Source of the DNA: Paracoccaceae bacterium
GTDB taxonomy: Bacteria > Pseudomonadota > Alphaproteobacteria > Rhodobacterales > Rhodobacteraceae
Direction of reading: 5' to 3'
Length of the DNA: 64,000 nucleotides
Assembly (NCBI GenBank): GCA_004153385.1
Contig: SDAL01000001.1
Coordinates: 744,001 to 808,000 of the forward strand
A program made the position numbers and the translations under genes. Position 1 is the first letter of the stretch. Every line of letters starts with the position of its first letter. Positions 1 through 9,079 of this stretch are shown in pieces. The notes beneath the pieces are model-generated. The model ran no database searches and was not told the origin of the DNA. It saw only the letters and a program-made list of their open reading frames with translations.

Positions 1-1220
1 CAACGAATAGCAAGCCCCGGCCCCGGGAACGGATGGCGCCCGATAAAGCTTGCAGGCAGGCCCAGCTCGCGGCCAAGCACGCGCACTTCGTCCTTGAACA
101 ACTCACGCAGTGGCTCGACCAGCTTCAGTCCCATTTTTTCTGGCAAACCGCCCACATTATGGTGTGATTTGATCGTGACCGACGGACCACCAGAGAACGA
201 AACGCTTTCAATCACATCGGGGTAAAGCGTGCCTTGGGCCAGAAACTCCGCCCCGTCGATATCATTCGCGTATTTCTGGAAGACGTCAATGAACAGCTTG
301 CCAATGGTTTTACGCTTCACTTCCGGATCCGACACACCATCAAGCGCGCCGATAAACAGATCGCTTTCATCAGCCGCGATCAGCTTGATGTTATAGTTGT
401 CGCGGAACATGGCCTTGACCTCATCGGCCTCGCCCTGACGCAAAAGCCCGTGATCCACAAACACACACGTCAGCTGGTCGCCGATCGCTTCATGCAGCAA
501 GATCGCGGTCACCGAACTGTCGACGCCGCCCGACAGGCCACAAATGACCTGTTTGTCGCCCACCTGCTCGCGGATGGTGCGAATGGCTTCCTCGCGGTAG
601 GCCGCCATTGTCCAGTCACCCGTAAACCCTGCCTTGCGCACAAAGTTTTCAAGCAAAGCCTTGCCGTTGGGCGTGTGATGGACTTCCGGATGGAACTGCA
701 CCCCATAGAACTGGCGCTGTTCGTCTGCGATGATCGCAAAAGGCGCATTGGGCGAGGTTCCGATAACCTCGAAGCCCGGGGCAAGCGATGTGACGCGGTC
801 GCCGTGGCTCATCCATACCTGCTCGCGACCATTGTCCAAAAACAGCCCGGCAAAGATACCGTCCAGTTTGTGATCTTCGGTAGGTGAAACAAACGCGCGG
901 CCATATTCGGCGTGATGACCGGCCTCGACCGCACCGCCAAGCTGCGTCATCATGACCTGTTGGCCATAACAGATGCCGAAAATCGGCAGCCCCATTTCAA
1001 ACAGAGCTTGCGGCACGCGAGGGCTGCCCTCGCGTGTCACGCTGTCAGGTCCGCCCGACAAGATTACGGCCAAGGGCGCGATCTCGCGGATCACCTCTTC
1101 GGTGACCGACTGATAGGGACGGATTTCGCAAAAAATGCTCAGTTCGCGCAGACGACGCGCGATCAGCTGCGTAACCTGTGAACCGAAATCGATGATAAGA
1201 AGGGTCTGATGCTGTGCCAT
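1..1220 (-). CDS. guaA: GMP synthase (glutamine-hydrolysing), partial at left edge
   Basis: Converts XMP to GMP using glutamine and ATP in the cytoplasm. The reading frame opens at an ATG at 1220 with [18 protein letters not shown], the usual N-terminus of the family. A class I glutamine amidotransferase domain follows with the nucleophile in GICYGQQV (about residue 84). The ATP pyrophosphatase P-loop [10 protein letters not shown] lies near residue 230. About 406 residues are inside the window; the family is usually about 520 residues, so roughly the last 110 (dimerisation domain) lie beyond position 1. It is on the same strand as aroB, with a 184-base gap that holds nothing else I recognise. 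Confidence 0.96.
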   Translation of the reverse strand, partial: MAQHQTLLIIDFGSQVTQLIARRLRELSIFCEIRPYQSVTEEVIREIAPLAVILSGGPDSVTREGSPRVPQALFEMGLPIFGICYGQQVMMTQLGGAVEAGHHAEYGRAFVSPTEDHKLDGIFAGLFLDNGREQVWMSHGDRVTSLAPGFEVIGTSPNAPFAIIADEQRQFYGVQFHPEVHHTPNGKALLENFVRKAGFTGDWTMAAYREEAIRTIREQVGDKQVICGLSGGVDSSVTAILLHEAIGDQLTCVFVDHGLLRQGEADEVKAMFRDNYNIKLIAADESDLFIGALDGVSDPEVKRKTIGKLFIDVFQKYANDIDGAEFLAQGTLYPDVIESVSFSGGPSVTIKSHHNVGGLPEKMGLKLVEPLRELFKDEVRVLGRELGLPASFIGRHPFPGPGLAIR

Positions 1221-1404
1221 ATTCGAGCGTTTAGGCAAGCCCATGATCAAAGGCAACAGAATTTCGCACCTCTGGGGCCATGTATTGGTGCAAGCAACCG
1301 ATCTGGCGGGGATTTAAGCCAGATCTGCGGATGCCCATTGCGGTTCACCGAAGGCGTGCAATGGGCATTCTTGTGTCAATCCGGCACCTTGGACAGGATC
1401 GGGA

Positions 1405-2508
1405 CTAACGCCCGCTGGCCTCTGTCAGCAACTGGTGCAGCACATCACGCGGCACATCGGCCGTCACGAACGCGTCGCCGATCCCGCGCGCAAGGATGAA
1501 CTGCAACTTTCCGTCCAGCACTTTCTTGTCTTGGCCCATCAAGGCAATCAGACCGTCGGCATCAGGCAGATCGCCCGCAATATCACCCAAGTCGGTTTTC
1601 ATACCCATCGCATGCAGATGCGCGCGCACACGGCCCGGGGTTTCCTGCGCGCAAAGGCCCAGTTTCTGGCTTAGCTCGAACGCCAGAACGCACCCGATGG
1701 CAACACCCTCGCCGTGCAGCAGCCTGTCGCTGTAGCTTGTCGCCGCCTCAAGCGCGTGTCCGAATGTATGCCCCAGATTTAAAAGCGCGCGCTCGCCCTC
1801 CTCGGTCTCGTCGCGCGCGACGATATCGGCCTTCATCTGGACAGACCGGCGCACCGCCTCAAGGCGCAGATCACGCCCGCCTGCCGCAGCCAGTGGCCCG
1901 TTCTGTTCAAGCCATTCAAAAAATGGCAATGATCCCAAAAGCCCGTATTTCACCACCTCACCGTAACCTGCGCGGAAATCGCGTGCCGTCAACGTGCCAA
2001 GCACATCGATATCGGCCAGCACCAAGGCCGGTTGGTGAAACGCCCCGATCAGGTTCTTGCCAGCGGTCGAGTTGATACCGGTTTTTCCCCCGACAGAACT
2101 GTCGACCTGCGCCAGAAGCGTCGTGGGGATTTGCACAAACCGCACACCACGGCGCAAGATCGCGGCGGCAAACCCCACCAGATCGCCGATCACGCCGCCG
2201 CCGAAGGCCACGACAATATCCTTGCGCTCCACCTTCTGCTCCAGCATCCACTCGACCGTACGCGTCAGATGGGGCCAGCTTTTTGTAGCCTCGCCTGCGG
2301 GCAATGTCAGGCTGACCATATCGATATCGCCCAAGCCCTTGCGCAGTCGTTCCAGATGCAGCGGACCGACCGTATCATCGGTGACCACAGCCACACGCGG
2401 GCGGCGCAACAGCGGGGCGATATGGTCATGGGCGTGATCTATAAGACCCGCCCCGATACGCACCTCATAGGACCGCGCGCCCAATTCGACATTGACGGTT
2501 TCCAGCAT
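1405..2508 (-). CDS. aroB: 3-dehydroquinate synthase
   Basis: Second step of the shikimate pathway: cyclises DAHP to 3-dehydroquinate with NAD and a divalent metal. The 367-residue product has the glycine-rich NAD segment (AFGGGVIGDLVGF), the family segment TTLLAQVDSSVGGKTGIN, and the metal-ligand regions GEVVKYGLL, NLGHTFGHALE and LLHGEGVAIG. I chose the ATG at 2508 because AGAAGG lies about 9 bases upstream. A TTG at 2526 would add six residues and overlap the aroK stop. It is co-directional with aroK, with only 14 bases between them, so the two form an operon. Confidence 0.96.
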   Translation of the reverse strand: MLETVNVELGARSYEVRIGAGLIDHAHDHIAPLLRRPRVAVVTDDTVGPLHLERLRKGLGDIDMVSLTLPAGEATKSWPHLTRTVEWMLEQKVERKDIVVAFGGGVIGDLVGFAAAILRRGVRFVQIPTTLLAQVDSSVGGKTGINSTAGKNLIGAFHQPALVLADIDVLGTLTARDFRAGYGEVVKYGLLGSLPFFEWLEQNGPLAAAGGRDLRLEAVRRSVQMKADIVARDETEEGERALLNLGHTFGHALEAATSYSDRLLHGEGVAIGCVLAFELSQKLGLCAQETPGRVRAHLHAMGMKTDLGDIAGDLPDADGLIALMGQDKKVLDGKLQFILARGIGDAFVTADVPRDVLHQLLTEASGR

Positions 2509-2522
2509 CTTGTTTGTCCTTC

Positions 2523-3113
2523 TCAATCACGCCCGCATTCAATCACATCAGGGGCTTTGGCCAGCGCTGCGGCCACTTTCAAGGCCATGGGGCGGATATT
2601 CAGCCCCGGCTCCGCCTCCACGCAGATCTGCGCCTGCGCATAGACAGGCTCGCGCTGCGCTTGCAGCTCGGCAAGGGTGGCCTTGGGATCAGCGGTGCGC
2701 AAAAGCGGGCGCGTGGTGCGATGACGCACCCGCGACCACAGCAAGGCCAGATCTGCCTTCAGCCAGACAGAAACGCCCGATCTGGCAATCAACGCGCGGT
2801 TGCGCTGCGATAGAAACGCACCGCCTCCGGTGGAGATGACCGCAGGCGGCCCTTGTAACAACCGCTCAAGCACTTCTGTCTCTCTGGCGCGGAAGAACGG
2901 CTCGCCGTCGCGGGCGAAAATCTCGCTCACACTCATTTGCGCGGCTTTCTCGATGGCCTCGTCACTGTCGAGAAACGGCACATCCAGCAATTGCGACAAG
3001 CTTTGGCCCACGGATGTCTTGCCACACCCCATCATACCAACCAAGACGACACTTTTGCTGAGTTTCCCCTCCGGTTTGTTGGTCACTTTAGCCTCTTTTG
3101 TTTCGCATTCCAT
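2523..3113 (-). CDS. aroK: shikimate kinase
   Basis: Phosphorylates shikimate at the 3-hydroxyl. The 196-residue protein has a Walker A loop GMMGCGKTSVG at about residues 26-36, the substrate aspartate in FLDSDEAIE, the substrate arginine in PFFRARETEV, and the STGGGAF segment, all diagnostic for AroK. The first 20 or so residues (MECETKEAKVTNKPEGK) are a polar extension before the core, so a slightly later start cannot be excluded. It is the first gene of an aroK-aroB operon. Confidence 0.95.
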   Translation of the reverse strand: MECETKEAKVTNKPEGKLSKSVVLVGMMGCGKTSVGQSLSQLLDVPFLDSDEAIEKAAQMSVSEIFARDGEPFFRARETEVLERLLQGPPAVISTGGGAFLSQRNRALIARSGVSVWLKADLALLWSRVRHRTTRPLLRTADPKATLAELQAQREPVYAQAQICVEAEPGLNIRPMALKVAAALAKAPDVIECGRD

Positions 3114-3330
3114 TCACCCGATATCGTGCAAAATGTGGGCGTTTCGGCCGGCTGAAATGCATCATCGTGATCTTTGCCCCCTGAATGGCGTGAACTTCCC
3201 GAAATTGCCAGTTATAATGTCAGTGTTTTGTGCATCGCATCATGCGCCCGCCTGCGGTATCGATGGCTGGCACCCGTGCGGATCATGCGATGCGCACGCA
3301 AACCGGGAAGAAAAGAAAGACGTGGGATTT

Positions 3331-3480
3331 ATGGGGCGTATCTTCAAGTTGATCGTGATTTTGCTGATTCTGGCTGTGCTGGGGGTTATCGGCTATGCCT
3401 ATATCGGTGACATGGGGCCCAAGCAGGAAGACCGTTCGGTCGATGTGACACTGCCGGAACTGGGCGACAGCAGTGAGTGA
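3331..3480 (+). CDS. small single-pass membrane protein, unknown function
   Basis: A 49-residue protein: a short basic N-terminus (MGRIFK), one strong transmembrane helix at about residues 6-25 (LIVILLILAVLGVIGYAYIG) and an acidic tail. It overlaps the next gene by a few bases (a GTG at 3473 lies inside it), so translational coupling is likely. A GTG at 3322 would give a three-residue extension; neither start has a strong Shine-Dalgarno, although a purine-rich stretch (GGAAGAAAAGAAAG) lies upstream. I do not recognise the family. Its place before a secreted protein suggests a shared envelope role, which is inference. Confidence 0.7.
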   Translation: MGRIFKLIVILLILAVLGVIGYAYIGDMGPKQEDRSVDVTLPELGDSSE

Positions 3481-3481
3481 G

Positions 3482-5095
3482 ATGACCCGCGCGATCGCCG
3501 GCGCATTGGTCTTTGCAAGCGTTGCCGGAGGGGCGCAGGCCAAAGATGGCGCGCCGATTTCCGCAATTGACTGGCTTTCGCATTCTGTGGTTACCCCTGC
3601 GGCCTTGCCCGCGCCGCGCAATCCGGCGCTTGAAAAGGGTCAGCATGCCCTGCCCGGTGGTAGCCGGCCCGTCATGCGCCCTATGGCGGGCGAGCCGCCG
3701 GTCAGCGCAGGCTATGGAATTGCGCCTATTGTGTTACGTTCGCTGGACGCGCCTGATGTAAACCAGATCGGGATGCTGCCTGCCGCACGTGCTGGCCTGC
3801 CACGCGATCTGTGGGGCAACACCCCCGAACTGGTCCTGATCGACCGGCTTCAACGCGAAGATCTGGGCAGCCTGCCTGCCATCCGCGCCCTGATGCAAAC
3901 CTTGCTGCTAAGCGAGCTGGATCCGCCCCGTGTGCCCAGCCCCGATCCCCATAAGACGCTGTTTTTGGCGCGCGTGGACAAGCTGCTGGATCTGGGCGCG
4001 CTGGAGCCTGCGCGGGCTTTGCTTGATCAGGTCCACACCCCCGATGCCCCCATCTTTCGCCGCCGCTTTGATGTGGCACTGCTTTTGGGCGAGGAAACCG
4101 CCGCTTGCAAAACGATGGAAAATGCCCCCGATGTGGCGCCCACATTTGCCGCGCGGATTTTCTGTCTTGCGCGCAACGGGGATTGGAACGCCGCCGCGCT
4201 ATCGCTGCAAACAGGCGAGGCGCTTGGACAATTCGATGCCGAAACGGCCACGCTTCTCGCGCGGTTTTTGGAACCGGAACTGTCGGAGGACGCAGAGGAC
4301 CTGCCCCCGCCTGCGCGCATTACCCCCCTCAATTTCAGGATGATGGAGGCCATCGGCCGCTCCCTTCCCACAACCAACCTGCCGCTTGCGTTTGCCCATG
4401 CCGACCTTCGGGCCAATATCGGCTGGAAGGCCCAGATCGAGGCCGCCGAACGTCTCGCCCAGAACGGGGCGATAGATGCCAACCAGTTGCTTGGCCTTTA
4501 TACCGAACGCAAGGCCGCTGCATCGGGCGGCGTGTGGGACCGTGTGTCTGTGGTCAGCGCGCTTGATCGCGCAATCACGGCCCGCGACACGGCGGCGGTC
4601 GACACGCTATTGGTGCAGGCCTATAACGCCATGGAAGAACAGGAGCTGGAGCCGGTTCTTGCCACACTTTACGGCGCACAGCTTGAAAAGATGGACCTGT
4701 CGGGTCGCGCATCGTCCACCGCCCTGCGGCTTGGTCTGTTAAGCGATGCCTACGAGGATGTCGCCAAGACCCGGTCCCCCGAAACCCCCGATCAGGCGCT
4801 TTGGTTTGCCATAGCCAAAGGCGACACCGGCAAGGTCGAGGCCAAGGACCAGCTGGGGCTGGCGCTCAAGGACGTGTTCGATGCCCCAGACAGCAACACG
4901 CCCGAAGATTACCGCGAGATGATGCCCGATGAAATGGGGCTGGCGATTTTACAGGCCATGGAAGACGTAACGGAAGGCGCGCGCGGCGATTACCGGCGGA
5001 TGATCGGCGGGATGAAGATGCTGCGTCTTGTCGGACTGGAAGATACCGCGCGACGCACCGCGCTGGAGATGCTGCTGCTGGAGCGTCGCGGATGA
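3482..5095 (+). CDS. secreted or periplasmic helical-repeat-like protein, unknown function
   Basis: About 537 residues starting with a probable signal peptide (MTRAIAGALVFASVAGGAQA, predicted cleavage after AQA). The mature part has no catalytic motif I recognise. It is rich in alanine and leucine and looks alpha-helical throughout, with recurring A/L-rich helix pairs that suggest TPR- or HEAT-like packing. Two cysteines sit about 30 residues apart (in AACKTM and IFCLA). A GTG start at 3473 would add three residues. Its stop overlaps the xerD start in ATGA, so it is probably co-transcribed with xerD and the preceding 49-residue membrane protein. Confidence 0.75.
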   Translation: MTRAIAGALVFASVAGGAQAKDGAPISAIDWLSHSVVTPAALPAPRNPALEKGQHALPGGSRPVMRPMAGEPPVSAGYGIAPIVLRSLDAPDVNQIGMLPAARAGLPRDLWGNTPELVLIDRLQREDLGSLPAIRALMQTLLLSELDPPRVPSPDPHKTLFLARVDKLLDLGALEPARALLDQVHTPDAPIFRRRFDVALLLGEETAACKTMENAPDVAPTFAARIFCLARNGDWNAAALSLQTGEALGQFDAETATLLARFLEPELSEDAEDLPPPARITPLNFRMMEAIGRSLPTTNLPLAFAHADLRANIGWKAQIEAAERLAQNGAIDANQLLGLYTERKAAASGGVWDRVSVVSALDRAITARDTAAVDTLLVQAYNAMEEQELEPVLATLYGAQLEKMDLSGRASSTALRLGLLSDAYEDVAKTRSPETPDQALWFAIAKGDTGKVEAKDQLGLALKDVFDAPDSNTPEDYREMMPDEMGLAILQAMEDVTEGARGDYRRMIGGMKMLRLVGLEDTARRTALEMLLLERRG

Positions 5096-6036
5096 CATGC
5101 CCCCCACGCGATATGGACTGGCTTTCCATCTTCCTTGAGGCGCAGGCGGCAGAAGCAGGGGCTGCGCGCAATACGGTGCTGAGCTACGGACGTGACCTGA
5201 AAGACTTTCTTGCGTTTGCAAGTGCAAAGAGTTTGCGGCTGTCCGATATGGAACGCGCCGATATCGAAACCTATCTGATCCGCTGCGAGGCGCAGGGCCT
5301 TGCGCAATCGACCCGTGCGCGCCGCCTGTCGGCCGTGCGCCAGCTGTTCCGCTTTGCGTATGACGAGGGCTGGCGGGCTGAAAACCCCGCGCTGCGGATC
5401 ACTGGACCGGGTAAGGTGAAATCCCTCCCGAAAACCCTCAGCATCGACGAGGTGGACGAGCTACTTTGCGCGGCCAAAGCCCATGGGCGCAACGACGTGG
5501 AGCGCAGTCGGAACGCCTGTTTGATGGAGCTGCTCTATGCCACTGGCATGCGGGTAAGCGAGCTCGTCTCCCTGCCCGCCTCCGCTGCCCGTGGCAACCC
5601 GAACATGGTGCTGGTGCATGGCAAGGGCGACAAGGAACGGATGGTCCCGCTGTCGCACCCTGCGCGCGAGGCATTGGCCGCATGGCTGGAGGTGCGTGAT
5701 GCCCAGGAAGAAGAGGCGCGTGTCAAAAAACGCAAGGCCCCCTCACGCTATCTTTTCCCATCCTCCGGCAAGGAAGGATATCTGACGCGTCAGGCATTCC
5801 ACCGGATTCTCAAGGACTTTGCCGTGGATGCCGGGATCAGCCCCGCGCGTGTCACACCACATGTCTTGCGTCATGCTTTTGCCACGCATTTGCTGCAAGG
5901 TGGTGCAGATTTGCGCGCGATCCAGATGTTATTGGGGCATGCCGACCTTTCCACGACAGAAATATATACCCATGTGCTAGAGGAACGTTTGCGCGATCTG
6001 GTACTTGATCATCACCCGCTTGCCAAAGATATTTAG
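5092..6036 (+). CDS. xerD: site-specific tyrosine recombinase XerD
   Basis: Chromosome dimer resolution at dif together with XerC. The 314-residue protein has an N-terminal SAM-like core-binding domain (about residues 8-95) and a catalytic domain. All active-site residues are visible: R in ATGMRVSEL, K in GKGDKERM, H and R in HVLRHAFATH, H in LLGHADLSTT and the nucleophile Y in EIYTHV. The start overlaps the upstream stop in ATGA and has GGAGCG about 9 bases before it. Assignment to XerD rather than XerC rests on overall resemblance and its usual place near aroKB in Rhodobacterales, so that choice is less certain than the family. Confidence 0.92.
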   Translation: MTCPPRDMDWLSIFLEAQAAEAGAARNTVLSYGRDLKDFLAFASAKSLRLSDMERADIETYLIRCEAQGLAQSTRARRLSAVRQLFRFAYDEGWRAENPALRITGPGKVKSLPKTLSIDEVDELLCAAKAHGRNDVERSRNACLMELLYATGMRVSELVSLPASAARGNPNMVLVHGKGDKERMVPLSHPAREALAAWLEVRDAQEEEARVKKRKAPSRYLFPSSGKEGYLTRQAFHRILKDFAVDAGISPARVTPHVLRHAFATHLLQGGADLRAIQMLLGHADLSTTEIYTHVLEERLRDLVLDHHPLAKDI

Positions 6037-6068
6037 AGAACAGTTGTTCAGGAACAGAAAACACGACT

Positions 6069-7406
6069 ATGGAAAGCCCGAATTTTCTTGATATGGCGTT
6101 TTTCGCCTCTGCCATTGCTATTTTGGTACTGCTGGCGTGCTCGGCCTTCTTTTCAGGCTCTGAAACCGCTTTGACAGGCGCAAGCCGTGCCAAATTGCGC
6201 TCTCGGGCCGATAAGGGCGATAAAGGATCGGCCGCAGCGCTCGAGGTTACCGAAGACAGCGAGCGCCTGATCGGTGCCATTCTTCTGGGCAATAACGTGG
6301 TCAATATCCTTGCGACATCGTTGGCCACGGCTTTGCTCACCCGCGTGTTTGGCCAATCAGGCGTGGCGCTCGCAACTTTGGTTATGACGCTTTTGGTGCT
6401 GATCTTTGCCGAAGTGCTTCCCAAAACCTATTCCATTACCTTTCCCGAAGCGATGGCCAGCCGCGTGGCGCGCCCGATCCGGTTCCTGACCATCCTTCTT
6501 GGCCCGGTGGTTGCCGTGGTGCGTTTGATCGTGCGCGGCATATTGCGCCTGTGCGGGATGCGCACCGATTCAGACACGCATATGTTTTCGGTTCAAGAAG
6601 AGATCGCCGGCGCTTTGGCCTTGGGCCAGTCCGAAGGGACGGTGGACAAAGAGGACCGTGACCGTCTGCTTGGCGCGCTGGATCTGGGCAACCGCACGGT
6701 CGAGGAAATCATGCTGCATCGCAGCCAGATCGCGATGATTGATATTTCGGCAGCCCCTGATGAAATTCTCACAACCGTTCTGGGATCGCCTTACACACGA
6801 ATGCCGCTCTACGATGGTGAGCGCGAGAATGTGGTCGGCATCGTGCATTCGAAAGACCTTCTGCGCGCGGTGGAGAAAACGCTGCGCGCAGGCGAAGGTG
6901 CGCTGCAGGAAAGCCTGAGCAATCTGGATGTGCGCGACGTTATGATGAAGCCGTATTTCATCCCCGATACGACGCCTCTTGATGAACAGATGCGCGAGTT
7001 TCTGAAACGCCGTACCCATTTCGCTATGGTCGTTGACGAATATGGCGATCTCAAGGGCCTTTTGACGCTGGAAGATATCCTAGAAGAAATCGTGGGCGAG
7101 ATCACGGACGAACACGACCCCACTGCCCCGTCGCGGCTTTTGCCCAATGCCGCTGGCGACTATATCGTGGATGGCGGCATGACCATCCGCGACCTGAACC
7201 GCGAAACCGATTGGTCCTTGCCCGATGACGAGGCCAACACGGTCGCGGGGCTGGTCATCCACGAGGCGCAGACCATTCCGACCCAAGGTCAGGTGTTCAG
7301 CTTCCATGGCTTCAGGTTCGAAGTTCTGGCGCGCAAGGCCAATCGATTGGCCCGCCTGAAAATTCGCCCGCTTTTAAGCACGACCGAGACAACACAGAGC
7401 GAATAG
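6069..7406 (+). CDS. CNNM/CorC-type membrane protein (hemolysin-like), DUF21 plus CBS pair
   Basis: 445 residues. The N-terminal DUF21/CNNM domain has several transmembrane helices (first at about residues 8-28, with FFSGSETALTGASRAKLR). A CBS pair follows at roughly 205-330 (HRSQIAMIDI, YTRMPLYDG, MVVDEYGDLKGLLTLEDILEEIVGEI). The C-terminal CorC/HlyC transporter-associated domain spans roughly 345-430 (GDYIVDGGMTIRDLNRETDW). Such proteins act in magnesium or cobalt homeostasis at the inner membrane; the hemolysin name is historical. It follows xerD by 32 bases on the same strand, so read-through is possible. It converges on the mttB-like gene across a strong hairpin. Confidence 0.88.
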   Translation: MESPNFLDMAFFASAIAILVLLACSAFFSGSETALTGASRAKLRSRADKGDKGSAAALEVTEDSERLIGAILLGNNVVNILATSLATALLTRVFGQSGVALATLVMTLLVLIFAEVLPKTYSITFPEAMASRVARPIRFLTILLGPVVAVVRLIVRGILRLCGMRTDSDTHMFSVQEEIAGALALGQSEGTVDKEDRDRLLGALDLGNRTVEEIMLHRSQIAMIDISAAPDEILTTVLGSPYTRMPLYDGERENVVGIVHSKDLLRAVEKTLRAGEGALQESLSNLDVRDVMMKPYFIPDTTPLDEQMREFLKRRTHFAMVVDEYGDLKGLLTLEDILEEIVGEITDEHDPTAPSRLLPNAAGDYIVDGGMTIRDLNRETDWSLPDDEANTVAGLVIHEAQTIPTQGQVFSFHGFRFEVLARKANRLARLKIRPLLSTTETTQSE

Positions 7407-7416
7407 TTATGAAATG

Positions 7417-7444
7417 ACGCCACCCAAAGCGGTTTGGGTGGCGT
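7417..7444. terminator. hairpin between convergent genes
   Basis: A perfect 12-bp stem (ACGCCACCCAAA paired with TTTGGGTGGCGT) closes a four-base GCGG loop. It sits between the convergent CNNM-type gene and the mttB-like gene. There is no U-tract on either side, so it may act as an mRNA 3' stabiliser or a Rho-assisted terminator. The hairpin apex contains AAAGCGGTTT, the over-represented 10-mer described in the findings. Confidence 0.6.
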
Positions 7445-7465
7445 GGGCGCGTCATCTGCGAAGTG

Positions 7466-9013
7466 TTATGGAAGAAAGCTATCAGGCTCTTGGGCCTTGC
7501 GGTGCGTAACAAATGCCTCCAGTGCTTCAAGCCTTGCAGGATCAATGGGCGGTGCCTGATATTCACCCAACATCTTTTTGACCCGCGCATGTGCAAGCGC
7601 CATTGTATCGGGCGCACCTGCGGCATCCCACGCCTCGAACGGCCGGTAATCCAGCAGGTCACTGCGCCAGAAGGCATCCTTGTAATGCATCTGGGTGTGC
7701 TCTGCGCCAAGGAAATGCCCACCAGGGCCAACCTCTCGCAAAGCATCCATTGCCTGCGCGGCCTGTGACATATCAATGCCTTTGGCCAGCTTGCTCAGGC
7801 CCCCCAACTGGTCGGCATCCATGACGAATTTCTCGAAGGACGCAACCAGCCCTCCTTCCAGCCAGCCACAGGAATGCAGCATGAAGTTCACACCAGCCAG
7901 CAGGCCCGTGTTGAGCGAATTCGCGGTTTCATAGGCAGCCTGCGCATCGGGCAGTTTCGAACCGTTGAAGCTGCCCGCCGAGCGGTATGGCAAGCCAAGG
8001 CGGCGCGCCAACTGCCCCGCGCCCAAGGTGATTTGCGCAGCTTCGGGTGTACCGAATGTCGGCGCGCCGGAATGCATATCGATCGACGTGACAAAAGCCC
8101 CGAAAATCACCGGGGCACCCGGGCGAACAAGCTGCGCATAGGCCACGCCGGCCATGACCTCCGCCAGGACCTGGGTCAGCGTGCCCGCGACCGTCACCGG
8201 TGCCATCGCACCGCCAACAATGAACGGCGATATGATCGCGGCCTGCATGTTGGCCGCATAAACCTCAAGTGCGCCCATCATTGTCGCATCAAACGTCAAT
8301 GGCGAGTTGATATTGATAAGGGAGGTCATCACGGTCTTGTCGCCAAGATCCTGCTGGTCGAAAAGAACCTTGCACATCTCAACAGAATCGCGCGCCCGTG
8401 CAGGATCGGTCACAGACCCCATAAAGGGTTTATCCGACAACGTCATATGCGCCATCAGCATATCAAGGTGGCGCTTGTTCACCGCCACATCCGTAGGCTC
8501 GCAAACAGTGCCGCCAGAGTGGTGGATATGTTTGGACATCTGTCCCAAACGGACAAAATTCCGAAAATCCTCAAGGGTTGCATACCGGCGGCCACCATTC
8601 ATGTCATGCACAAAGGGCGGTCCGTAAACTGGTGCAAAAACAAGGTTTTTTCCACCGATCACGACATCACGATCCGGATTTCTTGCAACTTGTGTAAATT
8701 GGGATGGTGCGGTTTGGCACAGTTTGCGCGCAAGCCCGCGCGGAATATGCACCCGCTCGCCGCGCACATCTGCACCCGCGTCACGCCAACGCGCCAGTGC
8801 TTTGGGGTTTTCAACGAAATTTACGCCGATCTCTTCTAGAACCGTTTCGGCGTTCTGCTCGATGAGATCAAGCGCTTCTTCACCTAGAAGTTCAAGAGTT
8901 GGGATTTCTCGTTTCACAACAGGTGCGAATTCAGTGCGCACAGCAAGCCGCGCCGCGCGTTTTGCGGCACCACCACCGCGGCGTTTGGAACGATCAATTG
9001 GATGTTCGGACAT
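7466..9013 (-). CDS. MttB-family (trimethylamine/betaine-type) methyltransferase, non-pyrrolysine
   Basis: A 515-residue member of the MttB superfamily, cobamide-dependent methyltransferases that move methyl groups from quaternary or tertiary amines to a corrinoid protein. Family landmarks include VLEEIGVNFVENP near the N-terminus, the HHSGGTVCEPTDV region and the GAPVIFGAFVTSIDMHSGAPTFGTPE segment. There is no in-frame TAG, so it is the non-pyrrolysine type, whose characterised members include glycine betaine methyltransferase MtgB; the substrate here is unknown. The start at 9013 has GAGGAG upstream. It lies 66 bases after aglK on the same strand, an unusual neighbour for a sugar operon. 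No corrinoid protein gene is adjacent. Confidence 0.85.
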   Translation of the reverse strand: MSEHPIDRSKRRGGGAAKRAARLAVRTEFAPVVKREIPTLELLGEEALDLIEQNAETVLEEIGVNFVENPKALARWRDAGADVRGERVHIPRGLARKLCQTAPSQFTQVARNPDRDVVIGGKNLVFAPVYGPPFVHDMNGGRRYATLEDFRNFVRLGQMSKHIHHSGGTVCEPTDVAVNKRHLDMLMAHMTLSDKPFMGSVTDPARARDSVEMCKVLFDQQDLGDKTVMTSLININSPLTFDATMMGALEVYAANMQAAIISPFIVGGAMAPVTVAGTLTQVLAEVMAGVAYAQLVRPGAPVIFGAFVTSIDMHSGAPTFGTPEAAQITLGAGQLARRLGLPYRSAGSFNGSKLPDAQAAYETANSLNTGLLAGVNFMLHSCGWLEGGLVASFEKFVMDADQLGGLSKLAKGIDMSQAAQAMDALREVGPGGHFLGAEHTQMHYKDAFWRSDLLDYRPFEAWDAAGAPDTMALAHARVKKMLGEYQAPPIDPARLEALEAFVTHRKAQEPDSFLP

Positions 9014-9079
9014 CGTGCACTCCTCTTACACATAGAAAGATATAGAATAAACACGACATCAGATCGAACATATGCGACA

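Noticed and set aside
2800-3330. Upstream part of a 226-residue plus-strand frame ending at 3480
   Set aside because: The first 500 bases are antisense to aroK. Only the last 49 codons from 3331 look like a real protein.
6038-6049. GAAC-N4-GTTC, the Gram-positive LexA-type box, before the CNNM-type gene
   Set aside because: Alphaproteobacterial LexA uses GTTC-N7-GTTC-type direct repeats, so a single match to the other consensus is probably chance.
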